Assembly: GCA_009733575.1 (NCBI GenBank)
Contig: ML769537.1
Coordinates: 62,001 to 126,000 of the forward strand
Direction of reading: 5' to 3'
Origin: Gymnopus androsaceus JB14
Taxonomy: Eukaryota > Basidiomycota > Agaricomycetes > Agaricales > Omphalotaceae
DNA: 64,000 nt
Part shown: positions 24,678 to 34,390 of the stretch, one piece after another
Position numbering within the stretch: the first letter of the stretch is position 1
How the letters are laid out: each line of letters opens with the position of its first letter
Notes under the pieces: generated by a model
What the model was told of the DNA's origin: nothing
Databases searched by the model: none
What the model saw: the letters and a program-made list of their open reading frames with translations, nothing else
Position numbers and translations under genes: made by a program

Positions 24678-26022
24678 TCAACTATTAAGCTTGAGCAACT
24701 CAATTGCCGCTCCTCTCTTCAAGTTCAACAGGTCCTCTGGCGACAACACCTCGTCCAGCCCATTCACCCAAACCGTTCCCGAGGGTATGTCCACGAAGGG
24801 GTAGTCAATTGAATACAAAATCCTATCCAGTCCAATTGTGTCGATATGGAGTTGGAGCAGGGGTGTGGCAAAATTGCCAGACGTGGTTTCATAAAGGTTC
24901 GTGTGGAAATAAGTGGTGACATTGAGGAGCATGGGCATTCCAAGAGGAAGTTGGCGGAGAAGTTCTATTGATGTGTAATGAAATCAACGAGGATAACAAC
25001 TCGGGCAACTCACGAGTATCAATCCGAACCAAATCCGAAGGAATTCTCTCCCCAAGATGGCCTACAATAATCTTGAGTTGCGGAAATCGACTACCAACTG
25101 AGTTAGTACGAAACTGATAAATCTGATCACTCACTCAAACACCCCATTCGTACACAAGCCCAAGATATGACTCGACAAGCGTTGCAGCGAATTCTTGTGC
25201 AGGGCCTACCAGCCATGGTGCATGGTCATACAACAACGTTGAAATGGGTGCAACATTTGTACGCGGGTGGAAGTACACCGGGACATCAAGTTCTATGACC
25301 ATTTTCCAGAACACATCAAAGGAGGGCTGGTCGTAGTATATCAAGGTGTCTAGTTTAAACGCTAAAGTCAGACAAGAGCAAGGACGACAAATGTCAAAGA
25401 AACTATGTTTCTTCCCACCATTGTTCTCTCCACTCTGCTGATAATCGTTCACCAGTCCCCCAAGAAAGCCCAACTCTTGCACCGCTCTTTTCAACTCTGC
25501 AGCAGCTTCCGAAGCATTGTGCATTGACAAGGCAGCAAATGCTCCAAAACGGAAAGTATTGTTGGAGATTTGACTGGCAAGCTGGTTGTTGACGTTTACA
25601 GCCATTGCTTTGGCAACTGCAGGGTCGGAGATTCCTTGGATGCAAGGAGAGGCACAGGAGAGAACCATCTAAAGAGGGCAGTGAGTTGGATACTAAGGGA
25701 AGAGTGCCGGAATATAACAAACGAACATAATCAATACCGTTCTGGTCCATTTGCGTAAGACGTTGGTTATGGATATCAAGGAGGTTGGCTGCAAGCGTTC
25801 CGGTTGCACTATGAACAAACATCAACCGGCGGAAAATCGAGAATGAGTATGAGGAATGCTCATTTACGTTAACAGCTCAGGAATAGTCCATGCTTCCTCA
25901 AAAACAATTGTACCTGTTCCCGTATTGTTCCATACACGAGCTTGGGCAAAGGGTGATAAGATGAAAGCAAAGCAGAGATGAAGTACTAGTAGCACTTGGG
26001 GAAGCCTGTTGGAGTAAAACAT
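24678..26022 (-). CDS. secreted amidohydrolase_2 family enzyme (2,3-dihydroxybenzoate/resorcylate decarboxylase-like)
   Basis: ATG at 26022-26020; TGA at 24680-24678. It starts with a signal peptide (MFYSNRLPQVLLVLHLCFAF then SPFAQA). The TIM-barrel metal-site motifs follow in order: IVFEEAW (the E-x-A/W strand-1 motif of dihydroxybenzoate decarboxylases), DYMVLSCASPCIQG, VPVYFHPR (His), IIVGHLGERIP (His and Glu) and ILYSIDYPF (Asp). It ends GAAIELLKLNS. Introns are short GT-AG; the one near 25375-25445 removes a CRPCSCL reading. Known: this family performs non-oxidative decarboxylation of aromatic acids or aminocarboxymuconate semialdehyde, using a metal. The secretion signal is unusual for the textbook members but occurs in basidiomycete paralogues. 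The gene appears intact. Substrate unknown. Confidence 0.85.
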
Positions 26023-26260
26023 CAGTAACTAGTCCAAGGATACGAGAAGTAGCCCCACTTATATGAAATGGGAACCTGGAACCTCGGCAGATACAATAAT
26101 AACTGGAAATGGAAGGAATCTTTTAGAAAATCTGCTTTTCAGCGGAGACTTCGCCGTCAGATAGGTGAAGAGAATCTCGAGATGATGTTAAATTTATATT
26201 CAGGCGTACCGAACTAATGCCTTGTATTGAGAGATAATATTAACTCACCAGTTCATCATT

Positions 26261-26291
26261 ATGCTAAGTAAATGCTAAGCGAATGCTAAGC
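26261..26291. repeat. triple atgctaag repeat upstream of the amidohydrolase
   Basis: Three near-tandem copies of atgctaag (26261, 26272, 26283) about 240 bp upstream of the amidohydrolase ATG. It could be a cluster of regulatory sites; no factor can be named. Confidence 0.35.
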
Positions 26292-26508
26292 ATGAATCGA
26301 AATTGCTACTGGCTGCCATTGGTTAGATGCGACCAGATGAGCCGGCTTGAGTAGGTTTTCATAAAATGGCCTGTGGACAGCACTGTAAAGTACTGTATAT
26401 GATCATATCTTTACCGTCAAGTTCCCCTTTTGCTTTGTCATATGAAGCCCACGGAGGCAGCACGTTTGACAGGAAAATATGTCGCATAAATATGTCTCAT
26501 TAACTTCG

Positions 26509-26575
26509 AAATGGTGTAGGTGTCTTTTTCTTGAGGAAATTGAAGGTGCGTTCGCGGAGTTTGCGGAGCGTGAGG
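26509..26575 (-). pseudogene. DUF6699 3'-end fragment
   Basis: On the minus strand ctccgcgaacgcaccttc...ctcaagaaaaagacacctac matches the C-terminal LRERTF--LKKKDTYTIS of the DUF6699 gene at 41.7 kb, with one base missing. Only about 65 bp are left. Confidence 0.6.
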
Positions 26576-26742
26576 AGAATTAGACGAGAACAAACGTAGG
26601 AAGGAGGGGATGGGAGGGATGGGATGGGAAGGGAACGAGGGCGGTGTAACGCAAGAAGGAGTCTCGGAGTGGGCCGAATGCTAAAATATGTTGAAATTAA
26701 TACAAAAAAAGTACATAATCACATAGGTAGAGAACCGTCCAA

Positions 26743-27671
26743 TCAGTCCGCGACATTGACAATTTTGTCTGAGAATTCATTCCATCGATTCAACACCGCA
26801 AAATGAGCTACATCTTTCCTCAAAATAGTCCATCCACCAAGTTCCTCTTCATTGGCTCTATAAGCATTCTTACTCGAGTCAGCCCGACAATCACCATCAG
26901 TCAACAATGCCGGCCTGATAACAAGCACCCCCTTGAGTGTTCCTGCACTGGGCCAATCCTCCTTCTCCTTCACCCATTATGTCATCCCCTGGACCGTCAA
27001 CGCGTCAACCGCCGTATCCCACTTCCATCCCGCGCAGTATGCGATCGCGCGTTCAGCCCCCAGCTTGTCCTTGTGCGGGACCGCAAGGAAATACCCGTAT
27101 AGAGGCTTCAGAGGAAGAGACAAAGCATCGTGAGCAGCATCGTGAGCAGTACGCGTTAGCCCAGTAGATGATATGGTAATGATTCTGGGGTGCGGGGACT
27201 GTATGGCATCGTGCACAATACGTTGAAAGAAGGGATTGGGTAACGAGGTTGGCGGGGGAGATCACAAAGCCTTCGGTTAATTGAAATGAGGGCACCCCGC
27301 CTGCGAGAAAGAAGACTCGTTGGCAGAACATTCTACCGGCAAAGAACATACCGACGGTGAAGAGAAGTGGATCGATGGCACCATGGGTCGAAGCTTCATC
27401 CCAAGCGCATTTCACGTCACTTTTAATAAAAGCATCTCCCCTCATCTCCCTTTATAAGCTGAGCTTTGCCCAATTTATTGTAAGACTGGATGGTTATGTC
27501 GGAATCGAAGACAGAAGCCGAACGAAGCATAAATGTGATATTGCAGTTTGCGTCTGGAGAGCAAACGACTAGCGTCGTCAGACTTGGAATAATAGACAGC
27601 AACATACTTAAAATTCGAATCGAGGCATAGTATCCAATGTTTTTTGAAGCTCCAGCGGCGAGAACATTCAT
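26743..27671 (-). pseudogene. NAD(P)-binding (NmrA/NAD_binding_10-like) protein, broken
   Basis: Minus strand from ATG 27671: MNVLAAGASKNIGYYASIRI is a Rossmann nucleotide-binding start (GASKNIG). Then ITFMLRSASVFD, FIKSDVKCAWDEASTHG, ISPANLVTQSLL, PRIITISSTGLTRT, LPLKPLYGYFLAVPHKDKLG, TLKGVLVIRPALLTDGDC and RKDVAHF. The order and motifs match fungal NAD(P)-binding reductase-like proteins. Breaks: a 10-bp tandem duplication near 27433-27450 shifts the frame, a further shift lies near 27230-27245, and an in-frame TAA sits at 26974-26976. A 12-bp in-frame duplication (AHDA twice) is also present. The gene looks dead unless several of these are sequence errors. Confidence 0.7.
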
Positions 27672-28535
27672 TGTAAACGAGGGAGAGGATTAGCTTTCAT
27701 TTGTACTCTTGAATCTGAGACATTACGCAGCATGACAGTAATCTTAATCTTTCCGACCGAAGTTAGTTTGTGAGCGTCCTCTACCAATTCTCTAGGTAGA
27801 CCTTTTGAATTGACGCATTCCGATTTTCTGGACATTTGTGCTTGATTCTGGAGACTGGTGAGATAGCCGCAGAGGCAGGAAATGCTAAGCGTTAGACTCG
27901 AACCACTCCCTGCTGCAGAGACGTGATGTGCGGAATCACTTGCTTCGCTGGCGCCTTCTGTCATCAAGGTGTCAACACCGAAGCTACTGGCTCGAGTCTA
28001 GCTAAGCGTCAACAATACGAATTCGTTCTGCGCGCAGCAGAGTCCTGGGTCAGAACAAGCGAAGAGAATTTGAATTTCGAAAAGCGCCTCAAAAAAAAAA
28101 GAAAGAACGAATGATCGGACCATCGGGCCGTTACCATCTAATGCCGCCGGACAACATCTTTAAGCTCGCTGAGTCGCATTAGCCGAGGACAAAAGTTGAA
28201 TGCTTAAGTCCCGACCAGTGCCGATTAGCGCAACCCTCTTTCCTATCTCAGTCGAGATCTGAGCGTAGATCTTTGGACCGCAACTTCTCCCATCGGAATC
28301 TCATTCACCAATTGCGACTCGAGGACCCGGTACTTAGTCGGGAGTTGAGATCTCAATCGAATTGAACAAGAAAGCGGACCAAGTAGTCCGAAGCGGGAAC
28401 GAGGACCAAAATATAACCTCAAGACTGACCGGGATTGATGGAGGTGTCCAGGCGAAATAATCGTGGTATGCAAAGATCATAATATTTTATTACTCTCGAG
28501 TTTCATTCTCATCTCCCCCCAACTCTGGTGCAAGG
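27672..28535. other. divergent intergenic region upstream of the UstYa-like gene
   Basis: About 860 bp between the two divergent genes. No supported gene. A long poly-A run (caaaaaaaaaaga, about 28088-28100) and gatctgagcgtagatct/gagatct-type short palindromes are visible. Confidence 0.45.
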
Positions 28536-29489
28536 ATGTGGTTCTCAACCTCCAGAGAGCGATCCTCAATAGCCTACGAGCCACTGATTACTGACCGGAA
28601 TTCTATTTCAAAGGAAGAATTCGCTGAGCTTCCTGAGCTGAAGAATAATTCTTCTTCTTATCGGCGCGCAGGGATCTCTTTCCTCATTCTTTTCGTCGGT
28701 GTTATCCTTGGACTCGTCGCCGCAAGAATCTCTAGGAACAATGCAACGAATCTCCGCCCAACATCATTAGTTTACTGTACGTATATCTTCAGGTTTTCAT
28801 CCATGTTTGTATCATTCAGTGCGTTGTTTCACTGACGATTTCATAGCCCCTGCACAAAGTGCTTTGCGCTATCAGAGTCTTCGGTTCAACGGCTCGTTTG
28901 GAACTCATCTCACCGAGTACCAGGTCGAACCTTCGGAAGCACTTGATGAGAAATGGCATGACTTGTTCCGATGCACGTTTTTTCTATTTTCCACGCCATT
29001 CACGCTAATTCTCTGCTTATACGATAGATGGTATCAGTCGAATTCCAGCGAGCGAGGCAGAAAAGCTGTTACACAAGACTGTACCGATCCCCGGAGATGA
29101 GGAGCACTACATCGTTAGCCTAGATGTCTTTCATCAACTTCACTGTTTGGTAAGTTCTCTTGATTGTGTGTTACTACTACTAAGTACGTGCAACATTCTC
29201 CATACAGAACGTCATTCGAAAGCAACTCTATCCTGACTACTACACACCCGAGCCCACCGTTCACGTTGATCACTGTGTTGACATGCTCCGCCAAGCTCTC
29301 TCATGCAATGTCGACATCACTCCAATCCCTTGGAAGTGGTCCAGGTCGGAACAAGCGACGTTGCCTGTTATGGACGGTACGCACCAATGCGTAGACTTTG
29401 AGAATATCCAGAAATGGGCCTACGACAATCGAATGACGGCGGATTTTGACGAGACGGTGAATTTGGAACTCAAGCGACATATGATATAG
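28536..29489 (+). CDS. UstYa-like oxidase (DUF3328), membrane-anchored
   Basis: ATG 28536 (MWFSTSRERSSIAYEPLITD); TAG at 29487-29489. Cytosolic N-terminus of about 45 residues, one membrane helix (GISFLILFVGVILGLVAARI, about residues 46-66), then the lumenal domain. Both signature HxxHC motifs are present: DVFHQLHCL and HVDHCVDMLRQ. Other family landmarks are ISRIPASEAEKLL and GTHQCVDFENIQKWAYDNR. Four exons; the second intron needs a GC donor (about 29020, T|gcacgt) or a one-base error to keep the YGISRIP frame. Known: UstYa-type proteins catalyse oxidative macrocyclisation or other oxidation of Tyr/Phe side chains in ribosomally made cyclic peptides (ustiloxin, asperipin, phomopsin) in ascomycetes. 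A repeat-bearing secreted precursor gene starts 1.5 kb downstream on the same strand. Confidence 0.88.
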
Positions 29490-29914
29490 TGGAGTACCCA
29501 TTCGAGATGATAGACTAGATCGCACGAGTTTCAAGGTGTTGAAAAATTGAACAAGTTCACGCTTTGTCTTTGTGATAGATCTATACCACGTATGCATTTA
29601 CTCTCTTTCAATTCAGCAACTTGCTTTTTGATGGTAGTCTCAGAGTAGTGCCGTTCCGTTTGGCTTGGTGAGGCTATAATCTAATACTGGGTAGTTGAGC
29701 ATTCTTTCCATTAGTACCGGCTCTCGTGGTCTCGTATGCTCAATAACCGCAAAGATGCTCTTTGTGCCATCCTCAAGCACCGTCCTCCGAATCATACCTA
29801 GACTTCCATCAACGAACAAAAGAAATAGATTGAATCTCCCGTCAGTAACCTAAATGGAACGACAAAGGCCCGAGAGAACGTTCAAGTAAAGGGGATGCGC
29901 TATTAAATTAAGCC

Positions 29915-30600
29915 TTAATTTCACCGCTTGGTAAGTGGCTGTATTCTTGATCGTGTGTAACGCATCCTGCTGCTATATCTTACCAAGCACCTACCTCTTT
30001 CATACGGAACCTCATTCGAAAGCAACTCTATCCCTCCTACTACATGCCCTAGCCCACCGTTCATCGGACATCATTCGCCGGATGTGGTCCAAGTCAGACT
30101 CAGGTGCCTGACGAGACGGTGAATTCGGAACTCCTGGGACATAGGTACCCGCCAGGGATGATGTACTAGGTCGCAGAACTTTCTAGTTACTTACTGAGGA
30201 AGTTTCTACTGTCTTTGTGATAGATCTACTAATGGCATGTACTGTATGCATTTACTCTCTCTACCGGCCGCGGCCGTGTAATACACTTCCTTCCTTCCTT
30301 ACTTTCAATTCGACAGCTTGTTTTTTATGGCAGTCTCTTGGCAGAGTAGCGTCGCTTCGTTTGGCTTAGTGAGGCTACAATCTAATACTTACTTAGTAGT
30401 TGATTATTTTTGTCGTACCGAGCCTCGAGGTCTCATATGATCCGAGTCACTAATTAACGCAGACACTCTCCGAGTCTCCCTTCAATGCGCTATCCTCAAT
30501 CACCGCAGCTCTGTCAGACTTCTGACATCAACGAAACAAAATAGAAGTGTATTGAATCTCTTCTCAGTACTAATTAATCGCACGTCTCAAAACGAATGAG
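29915..30600 (+). pseudogene. degenerate tandem copy of the UstYa-like 3' half and downstream region
   Basis: The segment 29140-29870 (last intron, last exon and 3' flank of the oxidase) is repeated here with heavy decay. cctcattcgaaagcaactct matches the exon start NVIRKQLYP, gacgagacggtgaattcgga matches DETVNLE, and the downstream tgtatgcatttactctct and tttggcttagtgaggctac blocks match the 3' flank. Most of the exon between them is deleted. No complete frame is left. Confidence 0.8.
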
Positions 30601-30956
30601 ACGTGCAGCTAATATGCTCTATTGTGCGATCTATTAAGTACTTCAAGATCCGTGATCCTGATTCCTGAGTTGTGAAACTTCTACTAGTAACAGCCATGAG
30701 TGGATTTTTCTGATAATGGACTTTTCTGATAACTGAGCCAAGTAATGCACTCCCTGGAGCGGGGATATACGGTGTTCAAAGAAAAGTACTACATAGTCTC
30801 GGACATGTTGCATCGCCGGATTATCTTGCAACGTGTTCTGGAGAGTGTTTACGGTGTACGTGGAAAGATGAATAGTAAGTATCCAATCTTTCAAGTAATC
30901 CTTGCTCAAGACAGAAGGAATAATTGAATACTCCCACTTTTGCCTGCCAGGGATGA

Positions 30957-30966
30957 AGTATAAAGG
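30957..30966 (+). promoter_or_regulatory. TATA-like box of the repeat-precursor gene
   Basis: agtataaagg lies about 55 bp upstream of the ATG at 31015, a usual TATA-to-start distance for a strongly expressed secreted peptide gene. Seen in sequence; function inferred. Confidence 0.4.
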
Positions 30967-31444
30967 ATGGAGACTAGATCTGGTGTGAGTTCAGTGGTTA
31001 CCCATTCTACAACAATGAAATTCAGCACTTCGTCTCCACTTGCATCCTTGCTTCTGGAACTCTTCTTGCAGTTTACGCTGCACCGGTCAATGAGGAGGTT
31101 AGCTGCTCTCTTTCTTCATTCAGTAACAGTACTATTAACACCAGTGATCCTCTTTTAAAGGCTCTTGCTTCCAGGGCCGCGGGCTTCTCTGAGCCCGACG
31201 TCGGATTCGCCCACGCTTACACCAGTGTGGAGGAGAGGGAAGATGTGAGTTCAAGCTTTCTCGAGTCAAATTCACTAGCATTTCCTCATGAAATATTCCA
31301 GTTAAAGGCCGGCGTCAGTTTCGCTCACGCTTACTCCAGTCTCGAGGAGAGGGAAGATGTAAGTTCAAGCTTTCTCAAGCCAGTCACGAGCATTTCCTCA
31401 TGAAATATTCCGTTAAAGGCCGGCGTCACTTTTGCTCACGCTTA

Positions 31445-33431
31445 TAAAATACCATTAGCCTCGTTAAACTGAAGGGGGTCAAATAACGTTTCTGTTAAAC
31501 GCGTTAAACGCTACTTTTTTTGTACAATCTACGTAGACTACTCTTGAGGCCGTTATAGATTCCGTTAAACGCATTAAACATGTTAAACAATAGTACTAAT
31601 CTATATAGACAGTACATTCTTGTCCCCTGTTTAACGGTGTTAAACTGGCTGTTAAACCATACTATGCCTGAAAAAAGTTCTCCATCCACAATGGCCAAAC
31701 GGCCGTTAAACCAGGTTGAACAACAGTTCAACAATCACATTCAACCATTGAACCAACCCAACTTCTCGTGTTTAACATGTGTGTTCAACTGAAAGGCGTT
31801 AAACCATAAATTTCCTGAATAAATCTCTATCGCAACATGGCCAAATGACTATTAAACTAGGCATGCAACCTACCTAACATTCGCATCTAACACAGGTCAA
31901 AAAAAATTCTTGAGGCCCAAGATTCCGATGAGCACAAGCATGATCTGTCATAGTAGACTAGAGCTGAATGTGTGAGCACCTCAGAAGCAGCTGGAAGACT
32001 GACCAAAGTTCGAGCAAGAGTTATAGGTGGGAGTCAAAGGGTAAATGTGACCCACCCACCGGCATATATACAGCTGGGACAATAAGGGCCACTTGAGCCC
32101 AGATAGCCCCCTGCCGAGTAGCCGAAATAAGCACAATAAGAGGATGGTCAAAATTCAAATGGTCTAAGCTGTATTATTTCAATAGCTTGCCACACGCTTA
32201 TGTCTTTTGTTCTCTTCTCTTACCCCATGTCATTCTGTCTCTCGCTCCCTTTCACCTTACCAAACCCAACCCAATTGGCGTGAATATTCTGAGAAGAGGC
32301 GCAGGCATTTGTTCACAATGAACTTCAGTGCAGGGCCTACACTGACATGCCTCAAGTTACAATCACCCCGGTGGAATGAGTGATTATCGCGTGAAATTCT
32401 TTAGGAGATTTGTGGGGTAACAGATAACTTTTCTCATTGAGAATCTCGTCCGAAAAAGGACATCTTTCGCGCTGGAAAAAAATTGAGAGATAAGATATAT
32501 TTTTCAGCTGTAATCTATTCCCTTTTTCACTTTCAATTGATCAACTTTTGCGCTCGGGAAAGTTTAGTGGCGTTTTCCATTGAGTTGCCATATGGTTATT
32601 TGCAAAACTGAATTGAAGTGTGCCTTAAACTTTTTCGAGTGCGAAAGCTAAGCAATCTTGAATGAAAAAGAAAATAGATTACAGCTGCAATACATATCTT
32701 ATCTTTCAATTTTTTTCCAGTGCAAAAGATGTCCTTTTTCTGAACAAATTCTCAACGAAAAATGTTATCTTTTATTCCACAAATTTCCTAAACAATTTCA
32801 TGCGATAATCACTCATTCCACCGGGGTGAATGTTGTGGGGAAACCTATTGTTGCAAAGAAGGGTACGTATGCACTTGTAACTGGAGTGCCGCAATAGAAA
32901 CTAATGGTTTTGAATAGATATCTAATTGAAATCTAACATGCTCTTGAATTCAGCCCTGTACTTGTTGTCCCTCAATGTGCCATCCGAGTCTATTGTTGCT
33001 AAGAAGTTGAAATAGTTTGAGTGCTTGGTTTATCCAGTTTAAACTGGTTCCCTGTATGAAAAATAGAGGTTTGAATCGGTTATGAATTGACTGCCCCAGT
33101 TCAAATGAAGCTAGTCTTAGCATTTCATTTTGGTGTGTTTTTTTCGGTCAAAACTTGTTAAACCCAGTTTAACCAGGTGCGCGTGCTTAGAGCTAGAGGG
33201 TGGCTTAATGACGAGTGGATCAGGCATTTAAGATTGCATTTAACAGCATTAAACACATTGGGCGGTTGGGGTGAAAGCATGGTGTTTAACCAGTGTTAAA
33301 CCTTGTTGAACTGTAGTTTAGTCTACTATTTCATTTGATGCTTCTTCGTATGGTATTGTTACTTTGTTTAACATGTTTAACGGAAACGTTAATTGACCCC
33401 CTTGTGTTTAACGAGGCTTATCGGGTTACTG
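31445..33431. mobile_element. non-autonomous hAT-like transposon inserted in precursor exon 4
   Basis: Flanked by the 8-bp direct repeat cacgctta (31437-31444 and 33432-33439), the hAT target-site length. The ends are imperfect inverted repeats of about 55 bp sharing agcctcgttaaac and aagggggtcaa-taacgttt. The outer several hundred bp on both sides are packed with ttaaac/gtttaa motifs, typical subterminal transposase sites. No transposase frame is visible, so it would need help in trans. Removing the element plus one target copy restores an exon of exactly 51 nt. Confidence 0.8.
32362..32829. repeat. 468-bp long imperfect palindrome inside the hAT-like element
   Basis: tcaccccggtggaatgagtg at 32362 is the reverse complement of cactcattccaccggggtga ending at 32829. 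Matching blocks continue inward (gaaatt.., ggacatctttcgc/gcaaaagatgtcc, agattacagct/agctgtaatct) with arms of roughly 170 bp and a spacer near 32530-32660. It is probably a nested foldback MITE. Confidence 0.75.
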
Positions 33432-33561
33432 CACGCTTACTCCAGTCTTGAGGAAAGGGAAGATGTAAGTTCAAGCTTTGTCAAGTCAGATTCATTAGCA
33501 TTTCCTCATGAAATTTCCATTAAAGGCCGGCGTCAGTTTTGCTCATGCTTACTCCAGTCTT

Positions 33562-34390
33562 CATCAGCAAAACCTGTATGTACTCCAGAGTGCTCCAGAG
33601 CTCCCAGAGCTTCTGGAGCAGCCAGAGCAAGGATAGTAGCTCTAGAGTGCTCTAGAGTGCTCTGAGTCAGGCAAAAGAAGAGCGTATCAGCAAAACGTTT
33701 ATGTTCTCCAGAGTGCTCTGGAGTGCTCTGGCGCTCTCTGGAGACCACCCATCATTTGACACAGCAAACTTTTGAGCCCCATTTAATTTTAATTGAGAAA
33801 TTTCACATGGTAACCAGGCAATAATAATAGCAAGTTCATATGAATCATTTATTGTATGAGCACGCACGCCGTCAACATAAGTACTACTCTACTACTACTA
33901 AGTGGCTAGTCAAAGACTCAAAATGTCCCAATTTCTGTTTCCCCCATCTCTCACTCTCTAAGTCTGCTTCTGCCTCCACAACCTTTAGACATTACTAAAT
34001 ATTAGTCAATTGATGCTGAAAATAGATAAGAACTTACCAAGAGAGGAAATATATGTGGACCAAGTTGCGACACTGGAAGGAAGTAAGAAAAAAAGTACAA
34101 GTTCAACGTTCAACTTGGAGTTGAACAGCGGCGCCTTTTATACAACATTCTGGCAGTTTCCCACATATATATTGCCAGTTGTCAGTTATATGATATAAAA
34201 GGAAGATGTTGTAACATGTTGCAACACCTTCCTTTTACGTTACTTGCCCGACATTCTGTGACAGTTGGCAATCAATTCCATCAGCGCCTACAGCTTCAGA
34301 GCGGCCAGAGCAGTCAGAGCACTCCAGAGCACTCCAAAGTATCAATTCAATGCTCTGAACTGCTCCAGCAACATACAGGTTTTGCTGATG
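33562..34390. mobile_element. CATCAG-family MITE inserted in precursor exon 5
   Basis: Perfect 20-bp terminal inverted repeats, catcagcaaaacctgtatgt, at both ends. The flanking target duplication is 2 bp (tt at 33560-33561 and 34391-34392); removing element plus one tt restores a 51-nt exon. The subterminal regions are arrays of ctccagag/ctctggag-type motifs. No transposase. A second internal atcagcaaaac near 33688 suggests nesting or an internal end. Confidence 0.85.
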
